DNA of 64,000 nucleotides from Nocardioides mangrovicus (lineage in GTDB: Bacteria; Actinomycetota; Actinomycetes; Propionibacteriales; Nocardioidaceae), in assembly GCF_003674065.1 (NCBI RefSeq), contig NZ_RDBE01000010.1, positions 525,321 through 589,320 on the forward strand. The letters are read 5' to 3'. The notes under the pieces were generated by a model, which was given only the letters and a program-made list of their open reading frames with translations, searched no databases and was not told the origin of the DNA. The position numbers and the translations under genes were made by a program. Shown here piece by piece: positions 10,289-19,941 of the stretch (its first letter is position 1; every line of letters starts with the position of its first letter).

Positions 10289-13200
10289 GTGCGACTGCTC
10301 ATCACGGCCGTCATCGACGGCGACCCCGTCGACCTCGCCATCGACGCCGAGGACGACGCCCGGGTGCGCGATCTGGCCACCGTCATCGCCGGGGCGTACC
10401 CGCGCGTCCACGCCGCCGCTCTCGCTGCCGCCGCGCCGGTCGGAGCGCCGTCGCTGCGCGTCGTCGGCCGCAGCGAGGAGAGCACGCCGCGGCTCCCGCC
10501 GCCGGACCTGTTCTGCGACACCGATCTGCTCGACCCCGACGAGCCGCTGACGCACAGCCGGGTGCGCCACGGGGTGGTGCTCGGCGTCGGCAAGCCCGCG
10601 CCGGGATCCTTCGCCGAACCGGCCGGGCTGCTCGAGGTGCGCATCAGCAGTGGTGCCGGCGCCGGCACCGTCGCCCGGCTCGGCGCCGGCGAGTACACCG
10701 TCGGCGGCGGCGCGGACTGCGACGTCGTGCTGCCGGACCTGGGCCTGCCCGAGCGGTGCCTGTGCCTGCTGGTGCGCGTCGACGGCACGGTGGAGCTGGT
10801 GCCCGACGCCGGCGTCGTCGGCCGCTCGCGGCCTGCCCCGGTGCGGGCGCGGCCGTTGGAGGGCCCGATCGTCCTGGACATCCACAAGCAGCGGGTGCCC
10901 AAGAAGCCGAAGCCGGGCTCGACGCTGCCCGACGGCACGGTGACGGCCGACCCGATGGGCGACATCCCCCTGCTGCACATGGATCGCAAGCCCGTCGAGG
11001 CACCGCAGGACTGGCCGGTGGGCCAGACGCTCGCCGTCGGCACCACCCTGCTCGACCTGGTGCGGGTGTCCGCGCCGGACGCCTCGCTGTCGCCCAACCC
11101 GGCCGGCGCCACCCTCGACTACAACCGACCGCCGCGATTGCTGCCGCCCGACCGGCGCACCAGCTTCGGGCTGCCCAACGAGCCGCAGCGGCCGGAGAAG
11201 ACGCCGATCCCGCTCCTGATGATCTTCATCCCGATCGCCCTCGGCGGGGCGATGCTCGCCATCACCCACAGTGCGTACTCCCTGCTGTTCATGCTGATGT
11301 CGCCGATGATGGCCATCGGCAACTACGTCAGCGGCAAGCGCTCGGGCAAGCAGCGCTACACCGACCAGGCCAGCGACTACGCCGAGCGGATGCACAAGAT
11401 CCAGCAGGACGCCCTGGCGGCGTTGGTGGAGGAGCGCACGGCCCGGCGCCGTGACTTCGCCGACCCGGCCGAGATCATCATGACCGCCGTCGGCCCGCGC
11501 TCGCGGTTGTGGGAGCGCCGCCAGACCGACCCCGACTTCCTCGTGGCGCGCCTCGGCACGGCAGACCAGCCCTCCGACGTCACGGTGAGCAACCCGGCGC
11601 GGGAGAGCCACGAGGGCGACCTGGCGTGGACGGCGCCCGACGTCCCGGTCACCGTCGACCTCGCCGAGGTGGGCGTCACCGGCATCGCCGGCCCGGCCGA
11701 GGAGCGGCTCGGGCTGGCGCGCTGGATCATCGGCCAGACCGCCGTGCTGCAGACCCCGGCCGACGTCGACATGGTGCTCCTCACCGATGTCGGCGGCGAC
11801 GCGGACTGGAACTGGGTGCGCTGGTTGCCGCACGTGCGCTCCGACGCCGGCGACTCCGAGCTGGTCCACATCGGCGTCGACGAGGAGAGCACCGCTCGTC
11901 GCGTCAGCGAGCTGATGGCCGAGATGCAGCAGCGGCACGAGGCATTGGGCGAGGGCTCCGGAGGGCTCGGTGGCGGCGCCAACAAGCTGGCGGCGTTCCA
12001 GCCGATGCTGATCGTGCTCGACGGCGCCCGCCGGCTGCGGCTGCTGCCCGGCGTGCCGGAGCTGCTGCAGCTCGGGCCGCGCGTGCGCATGTACTTCGTG
12101 TGCCTCGACGCCGATGCGCGGCTGCTGCCCGAGGAGTGCAACGCGGTCGTCAACGCCGTGCACGGCGACTTCTCGCTGAGCGTGACCGGACGTCCGGTCG
12201 TCGAGGGCGTCCGGCCCGACCTGGTGAGCATCTCGTGGGCCGAGATGCTGGCCCGCACCCTCGCGCCGATCCGCGACGTCAGCGACGTCGAGGCGGGCGG
12301 GTCGCTGCCTGGCTCGTCGCGGCTGCTCTCTGTGATCCGGCTCGACCCGCCGTCGGTCGAGGCGGTGCTGGAGCGGTGGACCTCCGTCGGCCGCACTACG
12401 GAGGCGGTCATCGGCGAGAGCGCCGACGGTGCGTTCGCCATCGACATGGTCCGCGACGGTCCGCACGGTCTGGTGGCCGGCACCACCGGCGCCGGCAAGT
12501 CCGAGCTGCTGCAGACGATCATCGCCTCGCTGGCCATCAACAACCGGCCCGACGAGATGAACTACGTGCTCATCGACTACAAGGGCGGCGCGGCCTTCAA
12601 GGACTGCAACAACCTGCCCCACACGGTCGGCATGGTCACCGACCTCGACGGCCACCTCACCACGCGAGCGCTGGAGAGCCTGGGCGCGGAGCTGCGGCGC
12701 CGCGAGCACCAGCTGGCGGCCGCCGACGCCAAGGACATCGAGGACTACCTGGCGGCCAAGGGCCCCGACGACGAGCCGATGCCGCGGCTGCTGATCGTGA
12801 TCGACGAGTTCGCCGCGCTCGTGGCCGAGCTGCCCGACTTCGTCACCGGCCTGGTCGACATCGCCCGACGCGGCCGCTCGCTCGGTGTCCACCTGATCTT
12901 GGCCACCCAGCGCCCGGCCGGCGTCGTGAGCGCGGAGATCAAGTCCAACACCAACCTGCGCATCGCGCTGCGGGTCACCGACAGCGGCGACTCCTCCGAC
13001 GTCATCGAGGCGCCCGACGCCGCCCAGATCGCGAAGGCGACGCCCGGTCGCGCCTACGCCCGGCTCGGGCACTCCAGCCTGATCCCGTTCCAGTCCTCGC
13101 GCGTCGGTGGCCGGCCGCGCGGCGAGGACGCCCCGGCCGACATCAACTTGCGCCAGGTCGCCTTCGCCTCACTGGGCACTCCCGAGGAGCGCCGGGCGGC

Positions 13201-14902
13201 GGCCGAGGAGGACATCTCGATCCCCACCGACCTGGCCGCCTTCGTCACCTCGGCCCGCGAGGCCAGCGCGCGGTCGGGCATCGTCGCACCGCCCAGCCCG
13301 TGGCTGCCGGCCATGCCCGAGATCGTCACCCTCGACCAGCTGCTCGAGGAGTTCCCCGCCGCCGTGCCGTCCGAGGACCGTCTCGTGCTGCCGTTCGGCA
13401 TGGTCGACGTGCCCTCGGAGCAGCGGCGCGACGTCGCCGGCTACGACCTCGCGCGCGGTGGCCATCTCGCCGTCGTCGCGGCCCCACGCGCCGGCCGCTC
13501 CACGCTGCTGCGCGCGCTGGCCGGTGCGGTCGCCCGGTTCACCAGTCCGGCCGACGTGCAGGTCTACGGCGTCGACTGCGGCAACAACGCGCTGCTGCCG
13601 CTTGTGGGGCTGCCCCACGTCGGCGCCGTGGTGACCCGCGACCAGCGCGACCGGATGGACCGGCTGGTCTCGCGGCTGCAGGCGGTCATCACCGAGCGTC
13701 AGCAGTCGCTGGCACTCGGCGGCTACGCCGACGTCACCGAGCAGCGCGCCAGCGTCGCCCCGGAGGAGCGCCTGCCCTACCTCCTGGTGCTCTTCGACCG
13801 CTGGGAGGGCTTCTTCCAGGCCTACGACGAGATCGACGGCGGCCGGCTGGTCGCGGCCTGGCAGCAGATCCTGCAGGAGGGTGCCGCGGTCGGCATCAAG
13901 GTGGTCGTCACGGGCGACCGCACCCTGACGCTGGGCCGGATGTCGACCCTGATCGACGACAAGCTGATGATGCGGATGGTCGACATGACCGACTTCGGCA
14001 CCATCGGCATGTCCAGCAAGCAGGTGCCGTCGTCGCTGAGCGAGGGACGCGGCTTCCGCGCCGAGGGGCTGCGCGAGACCCAGGTGGCGCTGCTGGCCGA
14101 GGACCCGGCCGGTACGGCCCAGGTCGGCGCGCTGCAGGAGATCGGCCGCGAGGCCGAGACCCGCTACGCCGACCTGCCCCGGGAGCGGCGGCCCTTCCGG
14201 CTCGACGTGCTGCCGGTGCAGATCGGGTTGGCCGAGGCCACGGCGCTGCAGGAGCGGCCGCTGGGAGACAGCGAGCTGGTGCTCGCCGTGGGCGGCGACA
14301 CCCTCGGCCTGCGCACCCTCGACGCGTTCGAGCACGGCCCCGCGCTGCTGGTCACCGGGCCGCGGCGCAGCGGCCGGTCCACGGTGCTGCGCACGATGGC
14401 CACGTTCGCGCTGACCAGCGGTTGGAAGGTCGTCGTCGTCACGCCGCGGCTGAGCCCGCTGCGCGACCTGTGCGCCACCAGCCCGGACGTCTACGGCCCC
14501 TTCGACGACAGCTCGGACCAGACCGAGGTCACCGCCCTGTTCGCCGAGCTGCGCGACGAGTCGGGCCCGGTGCTGACCCTGGTCGACGACGTGGAGCTGA
14601 TCGGCGCCGACGGCTGGCTGCCCGAGCTGCTCGGCGACCACATCGACCTGCTGCGCGACTCCGGCTCCGTGCTCGCCGCCGCCGGCTCACCGGCCGACAT
14701 GGGCGGTCTCTACCGCGGCCCGACCGTGGCGCTGAAGCGGTCGGGGTCGGGCCTCATGCTGGCGCCGGCCTCCACCTCGGACCCCGACATGTTCGGCGCC
14801 CGCATGGCCCGCTCGTTGATCGGCCTCCCGATGCCCCCGGGCGGCGGCTACCTGATGCGCACCGGCTCCGCCGAGCGGGTGCAGGTGATCTGGCCGGAGT
14901 GA
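10289..14902 (+). CDS. eccC: Type VII secretion FtsK/SpoIIIE ATPase, EccC/EssC-like with N-terminal FHA-like domain
   Basis: Membrane motor of type VII secretion, 1537 aa. Order: a short ubiquitin/FHA-like N-terminal region (about 1-250, LGAGEYTVGGGADCDVVLPD), two adjacent transmembrane helices (about 308-345), and three FtsK/SpoIIIE ATPase domains. Domain 1 is intact: Walker A GTTGAGKSE near residue 731, Walker B LLIVIDEF near 833. Domain 2 has APRAGRST near 1065 and domain 3 has GPRRSGRST near 1357; both carry Arg in place of the Walker Lys. The long FHA-bearing N-terminus resembles Firmicutes EssC more than roughly 1300-aa mycobacterial EccC. The GTG at 10289 is preferred over the GTG at 10268 because GAGGGG lies 7-8 nt upstream. 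No eccB, eccD, eccE or mycosin gene is visible. Confidence 0.93.
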   Translation: MRLLITAVIDGDPVDLAIDAEDDARVRDLATVIAGAYPRVHAAALAAAAPVGAPSLRVVGRSEESTPRLPPPDLFCDTDLLDPDEPLTHSRVRHGVVLGVGKPAPGSFAEPAGLLEVRISSGAGAGTVARLGAGEYTVGGGADCDVVLPDLGLPERCLCLLVRVDGTVELVPDAGVVGRSRPAPVRARPLEGPIVLDIHKQRVPKKPKPGSTLPDGTVTADPMGDIPLLHMDRKPVEAPQDWPVGQTLAVGTTLLDLVRVSAPDASLSPNPAGATLDYNRPPRLLPPDRRTSFGLPNEPQRPEKTPIPLLMIFIPIALGGAMLAITHSAYSLLFMLMSPMMAIGNYVSGKRSGKQRYTDQASDYAERMHKIQQDALAALVEERTARRRDFADPAEIIMTAVGPRSRLWERRQTDPDFLVARLGTADQPSDVTVSNPARESHEGDLAWTAPDVPVTVDLAEVGVTGIAGPAEERLGLARWIIGQTAVLQTPADVDMVLLTDVGGDADWNWVRWLPHVRSDAGDSELVHIGVDEESTARRVSELMAEMQQRHEALGEGSGGLGGGANKLAAFQPMLIVLDGARRLRLLPGVPELLQLGPRVRMYFVCLDADARLLPEECNAVVNAVHGDFSLSVTGRPVVEGVRPDLVSISWAEMLARTLAPIRDVSDVEAGGSLPGSSRLLSVIRLDPPSVEAVLERWTSVGRTTEAVIGESADGAFAIDMVRDGPHGLVAGTTGAGKSELLQTIIASLAINNRPDEMNYVLIDYKGGAAFKDCNNLPHTVGMVTDLDGHLTTRALESLGAELRRREHQLAAADAKDIEDYLAAKGPDDEPMPRLLIVIDEFAALVAELPDFVTGLVDIARRGRSLGVHLILATQRPAGVVSAEIKSNTNLRIALRVTDSGDSSDVIEAPDAAQIAKATPGRAYARLGHSSLIPFQSSRVGGRPRGEDAPADINLRQVAFASLGTPEERRAAAEEDISIPTDLAAFVTSAREASARSGIVAPPSPWLPAMPEIVTLDQLLEEFPAAVPSEDRLVLPFGMVDVPSEQRRDVAGYDLARGGHLAVVAAPRAGRSTLLRALAGAVARFTSPADVQVYGVDCGNNALLPLVGLPHVGAVVTRDQRDRMDRLVSRLQAVITERQQSLALGGYADVTEQRASVAPEERLPYLLVLFDRWEGFFQAYDEIDGGRLVAAWQQILQEGAAVGIKVVVTGDRTLTLGRMSTLIDDKLMMRMVDMTDFGTIGMSSKQVPSSLSEGRGFRAEGLRETQVALLAEDPAGTAQVGALQEIGREAETRYADLPRERRPFRLDVLPVQIGLAEATALQERPLGDSELVLAVGGDTLGLRTLDAFEHGPALLVTGPRRSGRSTVLRTMATFALTSGWKVVVVTPRLSPLRDLCATSPDVYGPFDDSSDQTEVTALFAELRDESGPVLTLVDDVELIGADGWLPELLGDHIDLLRDSGSVLAAAGSPADMGGLYRGPTVALKRSGSGLMLAPASTSDPDMFGARMARSLIGLPMPPGGGYLMRTGSAERVQVIWPE

Positions 14903-14905
14903 GCG

Positions 14906-15880
14906 CTACTTCGACGTCGCCTTGACCACGTCGATGACGAACCACAGGGTCGCGTTGCCCGGGATCGTCGAGCCGCTCCCCTCGGCGCCGTAGCCGTAGC
15001 CCGGGGGGATCTGCAGCAGGACCCGGCTGCCGACCTTCACGCCGCTCAGCCCGATCTTCCACCCCTGGATGAGGTTGCTCAACGACGAGGTGAGCGCGGT
15101 CTTCGTGTAGCTCTGGTCGAAGGGCGTGGTCGCCTGGTAGGTCTCCCCCAGGTAGTTGACCGTGACGGTGTCGGTCGCCTTCACGACCGCGCCCGTGCCC
15201 TTCTTCAGCACCACGCGCTGCACCGGGGTGGTCAGCGACGGCTTCGCGATGCCCGTCCAGCTGAGCCCCGAGGGCTTGCCCTTGGTGGAGACGACCTTGG
15301 GCAGCTGGCTCGCCGGCACGTCGTGCGCCTGATCGTCCGACGGCGTCGGCGAGGTCGCGACCTTCTTGACCAGGTCGGCCACGACCACCAGGTTGTCGCT
15401 GGCACCGATGCCCAGATCGGAGTTGCCCGAGCTGGAGCCGAGGAGGTCGGTCGCCGTCGTCACGGCCGCCACCCGGGAGCCGTACGTCGCGTTCTCGAAC
15501 AGCTTCGCCACGACCCCGCTGAGCTGGGCGGTGGGGATCGACTCGGCCGAGCCGTTGGTGTAGTCGCTGTAGGCGACCTTCTTCGTGGTGCCGTCGCCGA
15601 TCCAAAGGTAGGCACTGACGGTGTCACCCGTGGCGATCTTGGCGCCCTTCCCCTTCACCAAGGTCGTGACCTTCGCCGACGCCGGCGTGGTGAGCTTCTT
15701 GCGCCAGGTCACCTCGATCTTCTCCCCGACCGCCCCGGTGATGGAGGCGGCGTCGAGGTGGCCCGCGGTGGTCGTGCCGCTCCCTTTCTTGGCGCTACTG
15801 CTGCCGCACCCGGCCAGGAACGGGAGGATCACGACGGCGGACAGCAGCACGGTCGCGGGGCGGCGGAGTCCTACGGGCAC
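14906..15880 (-). CDS. FKBP-type peptidyl-prolyl isomerase lipoprotein
   Basis: A predicted lipoprotein (324 aa) with signal peptide and lipobox LAGC near residue 25. The mature part appears to hold two FKBP-like units: a degenerate one (about 55-190, GDTVSAYLWIGDGTTKKVAY) and a better conserved one (about 215-322) with TVNYLGETYQATTPFDQSY, LIQGWKIGLSGVKVGSRVLLQIPPGYGYG and a closing IPGNATLWFVIDV. It would isomerise X-Pro bonds in exported proteins outside the membrane. GTG start with GGAAGG upstream. Convergent with eccC, 3 bp between stop codons. Confidence 0.9.
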   Translation of the reverse strand: MPVGLRRPATVLLSAVVILPFLAGCGSSSAKKGSGTTTAGHLDAASITGAVGEKIEVTWRKKLTTPASAKVTTLVKGKGAKIATGDTVSAYLWIGDGTTKKVAYSDYTNGSAESIPTAQLSGVVAKLFENATYGSRVAAVTTATDLLGSSSGNSDLGIGASDNLVVVADLVKKVATSPTPSDDQAHDVPASQLPKVVSTKGKPSGLSWTGIAKPSLTTPVQRVVLKKGTGAVVKATDTVTVNYLGETYQATTPFDQSYTKTALTSSLSNLIQGWKIGLSGVKVGSRVLLQIPPGYGYGAEGSGSTIPGNATLWFVIDVVKATSK

Positions 15881-16032
15881 AGGGTGGGCCTTCCGGTCGG
15901 GGAGACGACGTCGGAACGGTAGCCACCCAGCATGAGCGTCTGCTGTGAGAACCGGCCCGAGAAGCCATCCGTCCTCAGGATGGTCGCGAGATGAGCAGCG
16001 TGGTCAAGCCGCGGTCCCGGGCATTCTCGGTC

Positions 16033-18822
16033 TCAGCCGGCCTGCCCGGCGGGGGCCTCCGGGCTCACGCCCGGCGCCAGGTGAGCGACCAGCGCCTCGG
16101 TCTCGGGCTCGAACCGGTGGCCCGGCAGCGTGCGGAACATCTCGGCGGCGATGGTGGGAGCGCCCTCGGGACCGTCGCCCTTGAGCCGCATCAGGTCGCG
16201 CCACAGCTCCTCGGAGTCCGGCACCAGTCGCAGCCCGTTGCGCAGCGCGGCCTCGGCCCGGCGGGGGTCGCCGGCCCCGAGCAGCGCCGTGACGCGCTCG
16301 GCCATGGTGACGATCAGCGCGCGGGCGTCGCGGGCGGCCCGGTGCCAGGCCAGCCAGCCGTAACGACCGGCCGGGGTGCCGGAGAACGCTGCCCCCTGGG
16401 CCAGCTCCAGCGCTCGCACGTAGCTGCCCGCCTCCGAGCCGCCGTCGGGGATGGCGGCCAGCTGCAGCGCGTTCCAGTCGACGTAGACGTCGCCGGAGAG
16501 TCGGTAGAGGCCGTCGTCGCCGGCGGCGAGACGGGGCTGGCCGGTGGCGTCGACGCCGAGCCAGATCTGGGCGTCGCGGATGGTGCTCTCCACGACGTCG
16601 TCGCCGACGCCGCGCGGCCACAGGCCCGAGCGCAGGGTGGCTTCGTGCAGGCCGTGCGGATGCAGCGCCGCCATCGCCACGAGCTCGGTGAGCACGTCGC
16701 GGGTAGGGCCCTGGCCGCCGCTGGGCGTGGTGACCCCGACCGGGCCGAGCAGCTGGACGGTGACCTCGGCGTCGGCGCCGGGCAGCGTGCCCGCGGTGCG
16801 GCCGGCCGACATCAGCTCACCGGTCTCCTTGTGCACGAAGCTCGACGGGCGGCTCTCGGCCACCTCGCGGGCGCGGTCGCCGGCCTCCTTGACGGTGTCG
16901 CCGAGCAGGACCTTCAGCTCCTGCTGGGCGGCGACGGTGAGCCGCCGCGCGGTGCCCCGCACGCCGAGGACGCCGAGGTCGATGTGGCCGCTGCCGTCGA
17001 CCACGAAGCGCCATCGCGCGCCCGGGGCGTCGCCGACGCAGATCGCGGCGAAGGCGGTGCGGCCACCGGAGGCGAGCCGGCTGATGCGCTGCACCTGCTC
17101 GGCGGAGGGCGGGCCGGAGAGCACGAGCACCTGCGGGCGCAGCTCGGCGTGGCGGGCGGTGCCGCGACCCGAGAGCACGCCGTCGACGCCGAGCCGGGCC
17201 AGCAGCCGCGAGGCCAGGCCGAGCCGCTCCTCGGCGGCGTCGAGGGCCTCGTCCAGGCTGTGGCTGAGCGTGACGCGCTCCGGCGCCACCTGGGACAGGT
17301 CGTCGCCGAACCCGACCATCTGCACGTCGACGGAGTCCGACCAGGCGTGGGTGACCAGGTCGACCGCCGCCGACATCGCCACCTCGCGGGCGACCGGGAG
17401 GTCGCCACCGAGCGCGACGAGGCCGGAGGCGTACTCCAGGTCGACCAGCACGTCGTAGCCGTGCGACTCGGCCACATCGACCAGGGCCGGGTAGGGCGCG
17501 GGGCCGGTGCCCGCGAAGTCGGCGAGGTCCGCGGCCGCGACCGACCACGAGCCGCCGTCCTCGGCCGCCCGCCACGGGTGGGACGGGGCCTGCGGCGAGC
17601 CGACCACGTGCGCGACGACCTGGTCGTCGGAGAGGTAGACCACCGAGAGGTCGGGCATCGGCAGGTTCTGGCCCAACCGGGTCTCGGCGAGCACCCGCAT
17701 CGCCTTGTCCAGCAGGTCCGAGCGCACCGGGTTGGCCGCGAGCCGCAGCGCACCCTCGGTGTCACTCGGCGTGCCGAACAGGCCACGGCGCGAGGTGAGC
17801 GCGGTCAGCACGCCCGCCAGCAGCAGTCCGCCGCCCAGCAGCAGATCGCCTAGGTCGACGCCCTGCTGGTCCTGATCGCCGGCGAGCGACTCGACACCGG
17901 TGACGACGTCGCTCTGCTGGGTGCTCGACGCCTGGTCGGAGCCGGGGGCCGCCGGGGTGGCGGGAGCATCCGGTGCGCTGAGCTGGGTGTGCGCCTGCGG
18001 CGCCAGCCGGACGCCGGGACCCTTGGCGTCGGCGGGGAGGACGAGCTGCCAGCCCGGCTGGATCAGGTCGGCGTCGGTGAGCCTGCGGCCATCGGGCTGC
18101 ATCCGGTCCTTGTTGAGGTCGTAGATCTCCTTGTAGCGCAGCGGGTCGCCCAGCAGTCGCTGCGAGATGTCCCAGAGCGTGTCGTGATGGCGACCCTGCG
18201 GCGGCACCACCTCGTAGTGCTTCATCGCACCGCTGCGAGGCGTGGTCGCCCCGACGTCGACCGCGCTCTCGGCGGCCGCGCGGGACTGCGCGGCGTCGGC
18301 GCCGGCCACGGTCAGGGAGGAGACGCTGGTCGTGGCCTGCGTCGGACCGGTCGCCGAGGGGGTCGTCATCGCGGCGGACACGCCGTGCACCACGCCGAGG
18401 CCACCGCTGAGCATGAGGATGCCGGCCACCAGCCGACGGGCGACGCTCTGCGAGCCGCCGCCGAGGATCACGCCGTGCGGCACCCGTCCCTGGCGCAGCG
18501 CCCGCCACTCGCTGATGAAGCAGGCGACGAAGTGCGCCCAGACGATCCATACCAGCACCGCGAGCACGTTGATGACGAGGTCGGAGGTGATCTGCGCGGT
18601 GAGCCAGTCGCGCGAGGGCGCGGTGGACGGCAGCGGGTTGCCGACCAGGAGCACCAGCGCCACCGGGACGCCGAGGAGCAGCAGCAGCGACCCGACGACG
18701 GACGCCGCGCCCACGAGCACGTTGCGCTCGCTGGAGGAGTCGTCGCGCGGCAGCATGTCGGGCCGGGTCGCGGGCGTCGAAGTCGCTCGCGAACGGGCCT
18801 TGGTGGCGTTCGGCGGTGTCAT
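16033..18822 (-). CDS. Membrane protein with LysM domain and C-terminal SARP/BTAD-type domains
   Basis: A 929-aa protein combining three transmembrane helices (about 35-61, 82-103, 130-151), a LysM-type domain (about 200-260, LWDISQRLLGDP...LIQPGWQLVLP), a Ser/Pro/Ala linker, one further membrane segment (about 314-330, DLLLGGGLLLAGVL), a large unassigned region, an OmpR/SARP-like winged-helix segment (about 685-775, VQLLGPVGVTTPSGG) and a bacterial transcriptional activator (BTAD) helical repeat region (about 777-915). LysM on the outside would sense peptidoglycan and the BTAD part would lie in the cytoplasm; this topology is inferred. AGGGGAG precedes the ATG at 18822. Located just downstream of the Tad operon and exported-protein genes on the same strand, so it may regulate or scaffold that machinery. 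Confidence 0.75.
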   Translation of the reverse strand: MTPPNATKARSRATSTPATRPDMLPRDDSSSERNVLVGAASVVGSLLLLLGVPVALVLLVGNPLPSTAPSRDWLTAQITSDLVINVLAVLVWIVWAHFVACFISEWRALRQGRVPHGVILGGGSQSVARRLVAGILMLSGGLGVVHGVSAAMTTPSATGPTQATTSVSSLTVAGADAAQSRAAAESAVDVGATTPRSGAMKHYEVVPPQGRHHDTLWDISQRLLGDPLRYKEIYDLNKDRMQPDGRRLTDADLIQPGWQLVLPADAKGPGVRLAPQAHTQLSAPDAPATPAAPGSDQASSTQQSDVVTGVESLAGDQDQQGVDLGDLLLGGGLLLAGVLTALTSRRGLFGTPSDTEGALRLAANPVRSDLLDKAMRVLAETRLGQNLPMPDLSVVYLSDDQVVAHVVGSPQAPSHPWRAAEDGGSWSVAAADLADFAGTGPAPYPALVDVAESHGYDVLVDLEYASGLVALGGDLPVAREVAMSAAVDLVTHAWSDSVDVQMVGFGDDLSQVAPERVTLSHSLDEALDAAEERLGLASRLLARLGVDGVLSGRGTARHAELRPQVLVLSGPPSAEQVQRISRLASGGRTAFAAICVGDAPGARWRFVVDGSGHIDLGVLGVRGTARRLTVAAQQELKVLLGDTVKEAGDRAREVAESRPSSFVHKETGELMSAGRTAGTLPGADAEVTVQLLGPVGVTTPSGGQGPTRDVLTELVAMAALHPHGLHEATLRSGLWPRGVGDDVVESTIRDAQIWLGVDATGQPRLAAGDDGLYRLSGDVYVDWNALQLAAIPDGGSEAGSYVRALELAQGAAFSGTPAGRYGWLAWHRAARDARALIVTMAERVTALLGAGDPRRAEAALRNGLRLVPDSEELWRDLMRLKGDGPEGAPTIAAEMFRTLPGHRFEPETEALVAHLAPGVSPEAPAGQAG

Positions 18823-18856
18823 GGGTGCTCCCCTGTCGTGGTCCGACGGGTGGTCG

Positions 18857-19819
18857 TCACGAGACGTTGATGGCCTGGATCTCGGTGACCGGGATGTTGG
18901 CGGTGGTGGACTTCTGGAAGGAGTTGAACCGCGCCCCGTTGAGGTAGACGGTCCAGTAGGCGGTGATGCGGACCGGATACTTGTCGTCAGGCTGGCCCGC
19001 CGAGGACCGCGGATAGCGGTACCAGCAGTTGCCACCGGCCACGGGGGTCTCGCCCGCTACGGCCTTGTGGCCGCTGCCGGGACAGGAGATCGAGTCGTCG
19101 TCGTTCGTCCCGCGAGGTCGGACGACGATCTTCTCCTCCTTGGCCACGAGGGTCTGCCCGAGGGCGGTGACGGTGACCTGGTGCTCGGTAACGCCGTCGA
19201 CGTCCTTGGCCGGCTGGCCGTCGAAGAATGACAGCCACTGGTTGACCCGGGGCGAGGTGGTGGGCGAGACGACGGCGACCGGGTAGGGAATCGTGTGGTT
19301 GGTGAAGACCAGCAGCTTCCGCTCGTTGTCGCCGATCCGCCTGATCTTGCTCTGGTCGTAGATGTACTCGGCCGTCTGCCGCAGGTAGATCGGCGGGTGG
19401 ACCGTGAGGTCGTCGTCGATGCCCATGAGGCAGCGTTCCCAGTAGCCCCAGCGCGGCGGCACCTCGTCGGGAGCGTCGTAATACCCGGTGAGCGCCTGGT
19501 CCTCGGCGCTCATCGGGTCGTCCCAGCACTTCTTGAACTTCTCCTTGCCCATGATCGCCTTGATCGAGGCCGTGTCGCTCTCGCCACCGGGGCAGTAGGA
19601 GCCCAGGGACTGCGGGGTCGAGACCAGGTGGCAGCCACCGGAGTCGGCCGTCGCGGTGCCACCGGAGTCCGTGGCGCCCTGGGACTGGCTGACCGGGTCG
19701 GGGTCGGGGTTGGGGGTGGGGTTCGGGTCGATGCCCGCTTGCGAGGGAGCTGAGACCGCCAGAACGACCAGGGCGGCCGCCACCGCGCCCACCACACTGC
19801 GGTGCCACGAAGCGTGCAC
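18857..19819 (-). CDS. Secreted protein of unknown function near the Tad locus
   Basis: A 320-aa protein with a Sec signal peptide (about 1-28, cleavage near SQAG) followed by a Pro/Asn/Asp-rich linker and a mature domain with several Cys (CHLVS, YCPGG, KKCWDD, ERCLMG, SCPGSG, NCWYRYP) that could form disulfides. I do not recognise the domain. GTG start with a purine-rich AGGGGG upstream. It sits between the LysM/BTAD gene (34 bp downstream) and a lipoprotein gene, all on the strand of the Tad operon, so a cell-surface or pilus-assembly role is likely but unproven. Confidence 0.75.
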   Translation of the reverse strand: MHASWHRSVVGAVAAALVVLAVSAPSQAGIDPNPTPNPDPDPVSQSQGATDSGGTATADSGGCHLVSTPQSLGSYCPGGESDTASIKAIMGKEKFKKCWDDPMSAEDQALTGYYDAPDEVPPRWGYWERCLMGIDDDLTVHPPIYLRQTAEYIYDQSKIRRIGDNERKLLVFTNHTIPYPVAVVSPTTSPRVNQWLSFFDGQPAKDVDGVTEHQVTVTALGQTLVAKEEKIVVRPRGTNDDDSISCPGSGHKAVAGETPVAGGNCWYRYPRSSAGQPDDKYPVRITAYWTVYLNGARFNSFQKSTTANIPVTEIQAINVS

Positions 19820-19941
19820 GCTCTCCCCCTCTACATCGGTGCGGATACATCGGTGCGGACTGCGCCTGCACGCGGCCCCCGCGTCCAGGTCATGGTCGTT
19901 CTACCCGCTCCGACCGGCGGGAAACCTCGGTGTCGCCCATC

